Shown here piece after piece: positions 27,208 through 35,423 of a stretch of DNA of 43,204 bases. Source of the DNA: JACKBJ01 sp964549495 (lineage in GTDB: Bacteria > Chloroflexota > Anaerolineae > Epilineales > Epilineaceae); assembly GCA_964549495.1 (NCBI GenBank), contig CAZJWJ010000037.1, positions 1 to 43,204 on the forward strand, read 5' to 3'. A model generated the notes under the pieces. It did not search any database. It was not told where the DNA came from and saw only the letters and a program-made list of their open reading frames with translations. Position 1 is the stretch's first letter; each line of letters begins with the position of its first letter. The position numbers and the translations under genes are program-made.

Positions 27208-28250
27208 GACTCGCCGCCTTCCGGTCCGTAGAAGAGGACCCAGACGACGAGGTCGTCGCTGAAGTCGAGGAAGCGGTGGTCGTCGCCGGCCGGCACAAAG
27301 AGGAAGTCGCCCGGACCAAAGGGGATCGTCCGGTCCTCGCGGCGGAAGCGGCCGTGCCCCGTGACGACGATGTAGACCTCGTCGCGGCTGTGAGGGGTCT
27401 GCGGGTCATGGCCACGCGGTGCGTAGAGCTCGAGCTCGAGGCTGCCATGGCGGAAGCGCTCGACGAAGCGCTGCCCGTCGGCGGTCGGGAGTCGCGACAG
27501 CCCCTCGGCCACGGTCTGGTGCCAGTCGGGCGGGATCGCATCAGAAGCAGGTTCCACCGTATCCCCACCGAAACTGGGCAGGAGGGGAAAGCGCGCTCGC
27601 GAGATCGACGCGCTCATCGGAGGTGGGGTGTCGGATGCGGTGTCCGCCGACGCGATCGGAGGGCCAGCGGCCAGCGTCAGCGGCAGGATGCCCGCCCAGA
27701 GCTCCGGCGCGACGTCGGCCGCCGCGTCGATCGGTGGGCCGCTCCGTAGCTTGGCCGAGGCGTTGGTGATCGGTAGCGCCACGACGCACGTGGCCTGGAT
27801 CTCGGCCGGCGTGGAGGGCCGGACCTCGTCGCCCCGGCCCGGCACCAGATGATCCAGGATGCGGTCCAGCGCCCGCGATTTCTCCTCCGGCTCCGTGATC
27901 TCCTCGCAGGTGCCCTGGACCATGACCGAACGGTAGTTCATCGAGTGGTGCAGCGGCGAGCGGGCCAGGACCAGGGCGTCGAGGTGGGTGACGGTGAGGC
28001 AGCAGGGCCGGCCAGCGGCCAGCTCGCGCAAGAGGCGGCTGCCGACGGCGCCGTGCAGGAGGATGCGGTCGCCGTCCCGCGCATAGCCCATGGGGATAAC
28101 CCGCGGCCGATCATCGATCGTGACGCCCACGTGGCAGATCAGGCCGGCGTCGAGGATGGCGTGGACGGTCTCGGCATCGTAGCGCCCGCGCTCAGCGTGC
28201 TGGCGGACGCGATCCACAGCCAGGGGCGCTCGATCCGGGGCCCGGCTCAT
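27204..28250 (-). CDS. Flavin split-barrel (pyridoxamine phosphate oxidase-like) / cupin fusion
   Basis: A 348-residue two-domain protein. Residues about 20-215 look like the pyridoxamine 5'-phosphate oxidase-like family 2 (AILDAGLICHVGV, PRVIPMGYARDGDRILLHG, SRLLRELAAGRPCCLTVTH, YRSVMVQGTCEEI, ELWAGILPL), which binds flavin or related cofactors. Residues about 235-345 are a cupin with metal-ligand candidates in TPHSRDEVYIVVTGHGRF and the second motif GPGDFLFVPAGDDHRF. I do not know this combination as a standard architecture. The ATG overlaps the DinB gene's stop (ATGA), indicating coupled translation. The substrate is unknown. Confidence 0.82.
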   Translation of the reverse strand: MSRAPDRAPLAVDRVRQHAERGRYDAETVHAILDAGLICHVGVTIDDRPRVIPMGYARDGDRILLHGAVGSRLLRELAAGRPCCLTVTHLDALVLARSPLHHSMNYRSVMVQGTCEEITEPEEKSRALDRILDHLVPGRGDEVRPSTPAEIQATCVVALPITNASAKLRSGPPIDAAADVAPELWAGILPLTLAAGPPIASADTASDTPPPMSASISRARFPLLPSFGGDTVEPASDAIPPDWHQTVAEGLSRLPTADGQRFVERFRHGSLELELYAPRGHDPQTPHSRDEVYIVVTGHGRFRREDRTIPFGPGDFLFVPAGDDHRFLDFSDDLVVWVLFYGPEGGES

Positions 28251-28741
28251 GGCGCCACCGCGGGCCGGCCGGCCTCGAGCCAGGCGGCGTGGTTGGCCCG
28301 GATCTGCGCCACGTGCTGCGGGATGTGGTCGGTGTAGACCTCGAGCCAGTCGGTGAAGGTGTAGGGCCGGTCGTACTCTTCGTGCACCACCGAATGACTC
28401 CAGACCGGCTCCGGCAGGTCCCGGATGAAGTTCAGCGTGCTACGCCGCACCGCGCTCAGCACCGCCATGGCATCGTCCAGGCTCCGCCGATGGTAGTCCA
28501 GCTGCTCGGCCCAGCGATCTTGATCGTAGGCCATCACCGGCCGGCCCGGCTCGGCCGCCAGCAGGCGGCAGCGCAGGTAGCTGTTGGCCTCGCTGTCGGC
28601 CAGGTGCACCAGGATCTCGTGCACGCTCCACTGCCCGGGCGCGGGCCGATACCGCCACATCTCTCGCGGCATCTCGTCCAGCACAGCCCGCAGCTCGTCC
28701 ATCCCCCGTCCATAGCTCTCGATCAAGGCGGATCGATCCAC
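28247..28741 (-). CDS. DinB-family protein
   Basis: A 164-residue four-helix-bundle protein of the DinB/YfiT type. Conserved are the WSVHEILVHLADSEANSYLR segment with a metal-binding His and the later EVYTDHIPQHVAQIRANHAAW with two more His. Members are usually metal-dependent thiol transferases or related enzymes of unknown substrate. The GTG at 28741 has a GGGAGA nine bases upstream and gives the family's usual start (VDRSALIESYGRGMDEL); a TTG at 28750 is less likely. It overlaps the flavin/cupin fusion gene downstream, so the two probably act together. Confidence 0.82.
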   Translation of the reverse strand: MDRSALIESYGRGMDELRAVLDEMPREMWRYRPAPGQWSVHEILVHLADSEANSYLRCRLLAAEPGRPVMAYDQDRWAEQLDYHRRSLDDAMAVLSAVRRSTLNFIRDLPEPVWSHSVVHEEYDRPYTFTDWLEVYTDHIPQHVAQIRANHAAWLEAGRPAVAP

Positions 28742-28900
28742 GATGTCCAATCTCCCACACTCTGGATTGCGGAAACTCGAAGCACTCGACGAGCCCGTGC
28801 CGGCAGGCCAATGCCAGCTTCCGGGCCTACGGGCGCCCAAGGTGTCGATGCAGATCTAGACGGTCCATTTCCCCGCCTCGTGACTACCAACCGGATCTTC

Positions 28901-28922
28901 GACCCGGGGATTGCGCCGGGTC
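28901..28922. other. Hairpin in the DinB/SDR divergent spacer
   Basis: GACCCGG and CCGGGTC pair over a loop of eight bases. It sits between two divergent genes (spacer 28742-29011, 270 bases) and has no T-tract, so it is not a plain terminator. No convincing promoter boxes were seen in this spacer. An operator or a leader structure is possible. Confidence 0.25.
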
Positions 28923-29011
28923 ACACTCGATGCCAAGTCCGCGTCCCTGTCCTCGCGCACCGCGACCCCACCTGCCCCGCGCGGGCAGACTCAGGCATCA
29001 GGAGCCCCTGC

Positions 29012-29992
29012 ATGAACCTGCTCATCCTCGGCGGCACGATCTTCCTCGGCCGGCACCTCACCGAGGCCGCCCTAGCCCGTGGCCATCGAGTCACCCTTTT
29101 CAACCGCGGCCGGAGTCAGCCCGGCCTATTCCCCGACGTCGAGACCCTCATCGGCGATCGCGACGGCGACCTGTCGGCCTTGTCCGGCCGGCGCTGGGAG
29201 GCCGCCATCGACACCTCCGGCTACCTGCCGCGCATCGTCCGCGCCTCGGCCGAAGCCCTGGCGCCCGCAGTCGAGCACTACAGCTTCGTCTCCAGCATCT
29301 CGGTCTACCCGGAGGGCTTGCCGGCCGGCGTCGACGAGGACCACCCCGTGGCCACCATCGACGATCCCGACACCGAGACCCTCGACGGCCGCAGTTACGG
29401 CCCGCTCAAGGCCCTCTGCGAAAAAGCCGCCGAGGCGGCCATGCCCGGACGTGTCCTCAACGTTCGCCCCGGCCTGATCGCCGGTCCCCACGACCCCACC
29501 GACCGCTTTACCTACTGGCCCCTGCGCATCGCCCGCGGCGGCCCCTTCCTGGCTCCCGAGGGTCCTGACGTTCCCACCCAGTTCATCGATGTCCGCGACC
29601 TGGCCGAGTGGATGCTCGACGCCGCCGAGTCGAGACTCACCGGCACCTACAACGCCACCGGGCCGGCCTCGACGCTCACCCTCGGTGGCCTCTTCTCGAC
29701 CTGCATCGAAGCGACCGACAGCGACACACAACCCCGATGGCTGCCACCGGATGCCATCGCCGCTGCCGAACTCCGCCCCTTCCTCGACCTCCCCCTCTGG
29801 GTGCCCCCGGATGCCCGTGGCAGCTGCCAGATCGACTGCAGCAAAGCCATCGCCGCCGGCCTGACCTTCCGTGCCGTGTCCACCATCATCGCCGACACCC
29901 TGGCCTGGGCCCGCGAGCATCGCCCCGCCGGCACGCGCCTCCGCGCCGGCCTCACCGCCGATCAGGAGCACGAGCTCCTCCATGCTACATAG
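29012..29992 (+). CDS. NAD(P)-binding extended SDR / epimerase-like protein
   Basis: A 326-residue Rossmann protein. The nucleotide loop is ILGGTIFLGRHL (5-16), an atypical GGTxFLG form seen in CSP41-like and related SDR proteins. YSFVSSISVYPEG holds the Ser region, and the Tyr-x3-Lys motif appears as YGPLK. NVRPGLIAGPHDPTDRFTYW resembles epimerases in placement. The reaction is unknown; members bind NAD(P) and sugar nucleotides or act on RNA in chloroplasts. AGGAG lies eight bases before the ATG. The end overlaps the BrkB-family gene by eight bases, tail to tail. Confidence 0.82.
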   Translation: MNLLILGGTIFLGRHLTEAALARGHRVTLFNRGRSQPGLFPDVETLIGDRDGDLSALSGRRWEAAIDTSGYLPRIVRASAEALAPAVEHYSFVSSISVYPEGLPAGVDEDHPVATIDDPDTETLDGRSYGPLKALCEKAAEAAMPGRVLNVRPGLIAGPHDPTDRFTYWPLRIARGGPFLAPEGPDVPTQFIDVRDLAEWMLDAAESRLTGTYNATGPASTLTLGGLFSTCIEATDSDTQPRWLPPDAIAAAELRPFLDLPLWVPPDARGSCQIDCSKAIAAGLTFRAVSTIIADTLAWAREHRPAGTRLRAGLTADQEHELLHAT

Positions 29993-30833
29993 GGCTCTGC
30001 CGCTGCCGACGCATCTCCAGCTCGTGGCACAAGAGCCCACCGTAGAAGAACAAGATCCCACCCAGATACAAGCCGCCGATGCCGACCAGGGGCGACACGG
30101 CCGCTGCCAGCAATGCCTGATCTCCGGCCATCCCCAACAGCGCGGAGATCACCAAGAGCCCCACCGTCATCAAGCCCCCGGCCGCCAAGCCCGCTCCGAG
30201 CGCCGGCCGCCAGCCAGGATGGGGATCGGGCAGCAGCCGGTAGACCACCGTCAGGCTCGCAACGACGATCAAGAACAACCACAGATCCCTGGCCAGCCAC
30301 TCCAAGCTCAGCGCCCCGGGCAGCAGCGCCGACACACGTGCGCCAAAGGTCGTGAACACCGCCCGCGCGAGGATCGCGACCATCAGGAGCAGACCCGTGC
30401 CCAGGACCAAGGCCATGGCCGTCAAGCGCTTGCGCAACGTCCGAAACAGCGCCCGCAATCCCGGCTGCCGTTGCCGTACGGGCTGACCCCAGATCTCGTC
30501 CAGATCGCGCTCCAATTCGAAGAACAGCCTGGATCCGCTCCAGAATAGTGCCGCCAGACTCAGGATCGCGGCCCAAGCCGAAGCAGACGGCTCGGCGGCG
30601 GACTCCACGGCCCGACGTAGGCCTTGCGCCCGCCCTTCCCCGAGCAGCCGCTCGACTTCCTGAAGGACCTGCGCCTCGGCCACCTCCGGCCCCACCACCA
30701 GCCCCGCTACGCCGATCGCCCCCACCAACAAGGGCGCAAAGGAAATCAGCACGAAGAGCGCCGCCGCCGCGGCCATCCGCCGCAGGTTCAGCTCCCGCGC
30801 CCTCCGGGGCAATCGCATCAAGATTCCGATCAT
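29985..30833 (-). CDS. YihY/BrkB-family membrane protein
   Basis: A 282-residue membrane protein with about six helices. Typical are ALFVLISFAPLLVGAIGVAG, ILSLAALFWSGSRLFFELERDLDEIW, LVYRLLPDPHPGWRPALGAG and the C-terminal GGLYLGGILFFYGGLLCHEL. Members were once named ribonuclease BN in error; the role is unproven, perhaps in envelope transport. The ATG at 30833 lies ten bases after a TAAGAT box; a GTG at 30839 is in frame too. Divergent from the proline dehydrogenase gene. Confidence 0.83.
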   Translation of the reverse strand: MIGILMRLPRRARELNLRRMAAAAALFVLISFAPLLVGAIGVAGLVVGPEVAEAQVLQEVERLLGEGRAQGLRRAVESAAEPSASAWAAILSLAALFWSGSRLFFELERDLDEIWGQPVRQRQPGLRALFRTLRKRLTAMALVLGTGLLLMVAILARAVFTTFGARVSALLPGALSLEWLARDLWLFLIVVASLTVVYRLLPDPHPGWRPALGAGLAAGGLMTVGLLVISALLGMAGDQALLAAAVSPLVGIGGLYLGGILFFYGGLLCHELEMRRQRQSPM

Positions 30834-30843
30834 GATCACCAGA

Positions 30844-30849
30844 ATCTTA
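30844..30849 (-). promoter_or_regulatory. Possible -10 element before the BrkB-family gene
   Basis: On the minus strand TAAGAT ends ten bases before the ATG at 30833, so transcription could begin almost at the start codon, as proposed for two other genes here. No -35 match is evident. Confidence 0.25.
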
Positions 30850-30883
30850 TCGCGCCCTGTCCCGCCTCGCCACCTCCAGCCCC

Positions 30884-30913
30884 TTGACCCACCGATCCCG
30901 CGCTCGATATACT
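30884..30913 (+). promoter_or_regulatory. Promoter of the proline dehydrogenase gene
   Basis: TTGACC and TATACT are spaced by 18 bases. Transcription would begin near 30920, giving a leader of about 65 bases with GGAGG at 30970-30974 before the ATG at 30986. Each box differs from consensus by one base. Confidence 0.65.
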
Positions 30914-30985
30914 CCGCCTCCCTCACCACCATCCATCGCGCCGGGAACCCCCGCGCACGCTCGCCATCCGGAGGCTGCCCGTCGT

Positions 30986-31939
30986 ATGTTGCGCAAGGTC
31001 TTCATCGCCCTGTCCACCAACAAACGCCTGGCCCGCTTCATGACCGAGAGCCGCCTGGCCTGGCTGGCCGCCCGCCGCTTCGTCGCCGGCCAGAGCCTGG
31101 ACGAGGCCATCGAGGTCGTGCGCGAGCTCAACCAGGTCGGCCTGCTGGTCACCTTCGACCACCTGGGCGAAAACGTCGCCAACCGCGCCGAAGCCGAAGC
31201 CGCCACGGACACCTACTTGGAGGCCATCGACCGCATCCGCCGGAGCCAGGTGAAGTCCGGTATCTCCGTCAAGCTCACCGCCATCGGCCTGGACCTCGGT
31301 GACGAAGTGGCCGAAGCCAACATGCGCCGCATCCTCGAAAGAGCCGAAGCCGCCGAACCCCAGGTCTTCGTCCGCATCGACATGGAAGGCTCGGCCTATA
31401 CCCAGCGGACATTCGACATCTTCTACCGCTTGCGCGCCGACCACCGGCGGGTGGGCATCGTCGTCCAGTCCTACCTCTATCGCACCGCCGACGACGTCGA
31501 GCGGTTGATCGAGCTGGGCAGCGGGCCGCGGCTCTGCAAGGGAGCCTACCTCGAGCCCGAGGAGATCGCCTGGCCCGACAAGAAGGACGTCGACGCCAGC
31601 TACATCCGCCTCTGCGAGCGGCTGTTCTCCGACGAGGCGCGCCAGCAGGGCGTCTATCCGGCCATCGCCACCCACGACGAGGCCATCATCGACTGGGTCA
31701 AGGCGCATGTCGCGCGCCGCGGCATCGGTCCCGAGGATTTCGAGTTCCAGATGCTATACGGCGTGCGGCGTGACCTGCAGCAGCAGCTGGTCGAACAGGG
31801 CTACCAGATGCGGGTCTACGTGCCCTACGGCAGCCAGTGGTACCCCTACTACATGCGCCGGCTGGCCGAGCGGCCCGAGAACCTGGGCTTCATCTTGCGC
31901 AGCATGCTCTCCGAGCTCAAGCCCGGCCGGCCCGGCTGA
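30986..31939 (+). CDS. putA: Proline dehydrogenase
   Basis: A 317-residue monofunctional FAD enzyme that oxidises proline to pyrroline-5-carboxylate and passes electrons to quinone at the membrane. Motifs of the beta-alpha barrel are TFDHLGENV, SVKLTAIGLDLG, RIDMEGSAYTQRT, CKGAYLEPEEIAWPDKKDVD, ATHDEA, FEFQMLYGVRRDL, VYVPYG and the substrate-binding YYMRRLAERPEN. It lacks the aldehyde dehydrogenase half found in bifunctional PutA, and no such gene adjoins it. prodh would be an equally good name. It has its own promoter. Confidence 0.94.
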   Translation: MLRKVFIALSTNKRLARFMTESRLAWLAARRFVAGQSLDEAIEVVRELNQVGLLVTFDHLGENVANRAEAEAATDTYLEAIDRIRRSQVKSGISVKLTAIGLDLGDEVAEANMRRILERAEAAEPQVFVRIDMEGSAYTQRTFDIFYRLRADHRRVGIVVQSYLYRTADDVERLIELGSGPRLCKGAYLEPEEIAWPDKKDVDASYIRLCERLFSDEARQQGVYPAIATHDEAIIDWVKAHVARRGIGPEDFEFQMLYGVRRDLQQQLVEQGYQMRVYVPYGSQWYPYYMRRLAERPENLGFILRSMLSELKPGRPG

Positions 31940-32009
31940 AAGCCGCCGGCACGCGCTTGCGTCAGGCATTCGAGAAGGCCATCCCATCGACCCTGGAGAA
32001 GGATGACGC

Positions 32010-33638
32010 ATGAGGCTCAGGTCGCAGCATTCGTCCGCCCCGCCAGCCCTGACGCGATCGACCCACATTCGCCGCAACGCGAGTCACGTGCTCCTGCGTG
32101 GCGCCGGCCTCGTGCTGGCGTCGGCCTTCGCGGTGGCCGCCTGCGGATCGCCCACCGAGCCGGGCGCCGAGCCGCTCGACGCGCTCGAGGCGCCCGTCGA
32201 GATCCGCGCCGAAGCCAGCGCGACGCTCCGAGCCAGCGCCACCCCCCAGCCCAGCCCGACGGCCAGCCCCGAGCCCAGCCCGAGCCCGACCGCCACCGCC
32301 ACGCCCGAGCCGCCCTACGCGGTCGGCGCTTGGCGAAGCGGCGGCCGGCGGATCTGGGGCCTGCAGTTGGGTCTGGAGTTCGACGCCGGCCGCTACGCCC
32401 AGGCTCAGCAGCAGGCCCTGCCGCTGGCCCGCGAAGCCGGAATGCATTCGGTGCGCACCACCCTGCGTTGGGACCAGATCGAGCCCAGCAACGTCGGGCC
32501 GGGCGCCTTCGACTGGGCGGCTACCGACCGCAAGCTGGCCGACTACAGTGCGGCCGGTTTCGACATCCTGGTGGCCATCGTGGCCTATCCGGCCTGGGCC
32601 ACCGAATACCAATGCGGTGGCGGCCTCTTGCCGGGCATGGAGACCGAATGGGCCGAACTGGTGCGCGCCGTGGTCGAGCGCTACAGCCAGCCGCCCTACC
32701 GCGTGGTGGCCTGGGAGATCGGCAACGAGGTCGACGGCGAGACGCTGGTGCGCGAGGACGACCACGCCCGGCCGGCCAGCTGGGGCGGCGGCGAGCCGAC
32801 CACGCCCTACGGCGGCTGCTGGGGCGGTCGGGCCGAGGCCTACGGCGACTTCCTACGCATCGCCGACGAGGCGGCCAAGTCGGTGCATCCCGGCATCCCG
32901 GTCACGCTGGGCGGCCTGGCCTACGAGGACATCAACGGCTGGTTCGACATGGGCTTCCTGGATGCCCTCTTGGCCGCCGGCGGCGGCGCCCATTTCGACT
33001 TCCTGGGCTACCACTGGTTCCCCAACGTGCGCGATGCCTTCCCGCATCTGCCGGACGGGCCGGCGAAGCTGCGCCGGCTGATGGCCACCCTCGAGCGCCA
33101 CGGCCAGTCCAAACCGATCTGGCTGACCGAGACCTACCGCTTTTCCGTGGCCGGCCAGCCCGAGACCCGCCTGCGGCAGATCGACTTCCTCACCCGCGAG
33201 CTGATCGAGGTCCTGGCCGTCGGCACGGTCGAGCGCGTCTACTGGTACAGCTTCGTCGACTTCCCGGCCGGCTACTCGGACAACGAGCGCGGCATCCTCG
33301 GCGCCGACTATCGGCCCAAGCCGGCCTTCCCGGTGCTGTCCTACGTCGTGGACTTCGCCCAAGGTCCGGCCGAGGACTTCTCGGAGGGCAACTTGCGCGC
33401 CTACCGCTTCCGTCCCCCTTCCGGCGGCCAGCGCATCATCGCCTGGACCACGGATGGCAGCCCGGCCACGCTCGAGCTGGCGGCCGAGAACGGCGGCCCG
33501 CTGCGCGTCGTCTGGTTCCCCAAGGAAGATCTGGCCGCGGGTCGCTGCTGCGCCGAAGCCGAGCTCGCGCCGGAGGCGGGTCTCTACCGCATCGAGCTGG
33601 GCGCCGACCCGCGCTTCATCGCCATCGGCGGGTCCTGA
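32010..33638 (+). CDS. Secreted glycoside-hydrolase-like lipoprotein
   Basis: A 542-residue lipoprotein: signal peptide with lipobox AVAAC (Cys45), then a Pro/Ser/Thr/Ala/Glu linker (about 65-102), then a TIM-barrel domain. VVAWEIGNEVDG places the acid/base Glu240 after Asn, and PIWLTETYRF places the nucleophile Glu374, the clan A arrangement (GH5/GH39-like). The last 120 residues may form a small beta domain. The sugar substrate is not clear. The signal has an unusually long N-region of about 28 residues; a later start is possible, but no ATG fits. A GGAGAAGG lies just before the ATG. Confidence 0.8.
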   Translation: MRLRSQHSSAPPALTRSTHIRRNASHVLLRGAGLVLASAFAVAACGSPTEPGAEPLDALEAPVEIRAEASATLRASATPQPSPTASPEPSPSPTATATPEPPYAVGAWRSGGRRIWGLQLGLEFDAGRYAQAQQQALPLAREAGMHSVRTTLRWDQIEPSNVGPGAFDWAATDRKLADYSAAGFDILVAIVAYPAWATEYQCGGGLLPGMETEWAELVRAVVERYSQPPYRVVAWEIGNEVDGETLVREDDHARPASWGGGEPTTPYGGCWGGRAEAYGDFLRIADEAAKSVHPGIPVTLGGLAYEDINGWFDMGFLDALLAAGGGAHFDFLGYHWFPNVRDAFPHLPDGPAKLRRLMATLERHGQSKPIWLTETYRFSVAGQPETRLRQIDFLTRELIEVLAVGTVERVYWYSFVDFPAGYSDNERGILGADYRPKPAFPVLSYVVDFAQGPAEDFSEGNLRAYRFRPPSGGQRIIAWTTDGSPATLELAAENGGPLRVVWFPKEDLAAGRCCAEAELAPEAGLYRIELGADPRFIAIGGS

Positions 33639-33664
33639 GGGATGCCGCCCGGAGCGCTCGCCGA

Positions 33665-33693
33665 TTGAACTCCCGGGGCGAGGGTGATAGAAT
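33665..33693 (+). promoter_or_regulatory. Promoter of nuoN and the ETF-type oxidoreductase gene
   Basis: TTGAAC and TAGAAT are exactly 17 bases apart, one mismatch each. Transcription would begin near 33700, about 26 bases before the nuoN ATG, with CCGGAG as ribosome-binding site. It shows that the detached nuoN is expressed on its own. Confidence 0.68.
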
Positions 33694-33725
33694 CGCGCCG
33701 ATTCCTCACCGGCACCGGAGACTCC

Positions 33726-35342
33726 ATGCAAGCCCACGACCTGCCCGCGCTCTTGCCCATCCTGACCGTGGTCGGCACCGCCCTGGTGGTGCTGGTGGTC
33801 GATTGGTTCCTACCCGAAGGCGATAGCCGCTGGCATCAAGCACTCTCGCTCTTGGGCCTGGCCCTGGCCGGCTGGCTGGGCTGGCGCGGCTGGCTGGATG
33901 CCGGGGCCGGCATCGGCGCCTTCGGCCGCGGGGTCTCGCTGACCGAGGGTCCGCCGGCGGTCTATCTCCTGCAGGTCGACAAGCTGGGGCTCTTCGTCTG
34001 CTGCATCCTGCTCCTGGGCGCGGCCCTGGTGCTCTTGTGCAGCTTCGACTACGTCCGCCGCTGGCCGGGCCTGGACCGGGGCGAGTACTCGGTCCTGCTG
34101 CTGGCCGCCACCGCGGCGATGATGCTGCTGACCTTGGCCAACGACCTGGTGATGATCTTCCTGGCCATCGAGACCTTCTCGATCGCGCTCTACGTGCTCT
34201 CCGGCTTCCTGCGCGACCGGCGGGCGAGCCTGGAGGCGGCCTTCAAGTACTTCGTGCTGGGCGCCTTCTCGGCCGGCTTCCTGCTCTACGGCATCGCCCT
34301 GGTCTACGCCTCGACCGGCAGCACCAACCTCAGCCTGATCGGCCACCTACTCGAACACGAGCAGGTTGGCGTCACGCCGCTCTTGCTGGTGGGCTTCGGC
34401 CTGATGCTGGTCGGCCTGGGCTTCAAGGTGGCCATCGTGCCCTTCCACCAGTGGACGCCGGATGTCTACGAGGGCGCGCCCAAGACCGTGACGGCCTTCA
34501 TGGCCGCCGGCACCAAGGCGGCGGCCTTCGCGGCGCTCTTGCGCGTGCTGTGGACCGGCTTTGGACCTTTGGCCGACAGCTGGGCGCCGGCCCTGGCCTT
34601 CTTGGCCCTGGCGACCATGATCATCGGCAACCTCTCGGCCCTGGTGCAGGAGGATTTGGTGCGCATGCTGGCCTTCAGCGCGGTGGCCCACGCCGGCTAC
34701 CTACTGGTGGCCGTCGTGGCCGGCGGGCCGGAGGGCGAGGGCGCCATGCTCTTCTACCTCTTGGTCTACGCCCTGATGAACATCGGTGCCTTCGCCTGCA
34801 TCCTGGCCATCGGTCCGGTGGGCGAGGAAGGGCGCGATGCGACCAACCTGCGCGACCTGAAGGGCCTGGCGGCCCGGCATCCGGGCCTGGCACTGGCCCT
34901 CTCGATCTTCCTCTTCTCGCTGACCGGCCTGCCGCCGACGGCCGGCTTCCTGGCCAAGTGGTACATCTTCCAGGCCGCGGTCGGCGCCGGCTACGCCTGG
35001 CTGGCGGTGGCGGTGGTGATCGCAAGCGTGCTCTCGGCCTTCTACTACCTGCGGCCGATCGTGATGATGACCATGGCCGCGCCCGAGGACGAGGCGCCGG
35101 CCATCCAGGTGCCCCAGGGCAGCGCGGTGGCCATCGCCGTCAGCGCGCTCCTGGTGGCCACGGCGCTCGTCTTCGGTGGCCCGCTGGTCTCGGCCGCCCG
35201 AGCCTCGGCCATGGACGCGCCGCGGATGGTGACGGGCCAAGGGCCGGCCGAAGGCGTCATCTTCATGGGCGTGCCGGATGCCATGAACGAGCGCATGGAG
35301 GAGAAGGCCACCCGCGCCGCCGAGGCCAGCCCGACGCCCTGA
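33726..35342 (+). CDS. nuoN: Complex I antiporter-like subunit NuoN, detached
   Basis: A 538-residue proton-pumping subunit with about 14 helices. Seen are FLAIETFSIALYVLSGFLR, ASLEAAFKYFVLGAFSAGFLLYG, FKVAIVPFHQWTPDVYEGAP, LAFSAVAHAGYLLVAVV and FSLTGLPPTAGFLAKWY. It is the only one of the 14 subunits not in the main series, lying 7.7 kb downstream behind its own promoter. The last 40 residues are a hydrophilic tail. An oxidoreductase gene follows 81 bases later on the same strand. Confidence 0.95.
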   Translation: MQAHDLPALLPILTVVGTALVVLVVDWFLPEGDSRWHQALSLLGLALAGWLGWRGWLDAGAGIGAFGRGVSLTEGPPAVYLLQVDKLGLFVCCILLLGAALVLLCSFDYVRRWPGLDRGEYSVLLLAATAAMMLLTLANDLVMIFLAIETFSIALYVLSGFLRDRRASLEAAFKYFVLGAFSAGFLLYGIALVYASTGSTNLSLIGHLLEHEQVGVTPLLLVGFGLMLVGLGFKVAIVPFHQWTPDVYEGAPKTVTAFMAAGTKAAAFAALLRVLWTGFGPLADSWAPALAFLALATMIIGNLSALVQEDLVRMLAFSAVAHAGYLLVAVVAGGPEGEGAMLFYLLVYALMNIGAFACILAIGPVGEEGRDATNLRDLKGLAARHPGLALALSIFLFSLTGLPPTAGFLAKWYIFQAAVGAGYAWLAVAVVIASVLSAFYYLRPIVMMTMAAPEDEAPAIQVPQGSAVAIAVSALLVATALVFGGPLVSAARASAMDAPRMVTGQGPAEGVIFMGVPDAMNERMEEKATRAAEASPTP

Positions 35343-35423
35343 TCCCAGGCCGGCCCATCCCCTCCGCTCGCCGAGTCGAGGGTCGAGTCCACCCGCGATC
35401 CCAGTGAAACCGGAGGCTCCGAC

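Noticed and set aside
28901..28922. Rho-independent terminator at this hairpin
   Set aside because: No T-tract on either strand, and both flanking genes read away from it.
28289..29011. N-terminal extension of the SDR protein back to 28289
   Set aside because: It would run through the opposite-strand DinB gene; the Rossmann loop begins right after the ATG at 29012, which has a good ribosome-binding site.
32003..33826. 607-residue plus-strand frame overlapping the glycoside hydrolase gene
   Set aside because: Arg/Pro/Gly-rich out-of-frame reading; the lipoprotein signal and catalytic Glu motifs are in the other frame.
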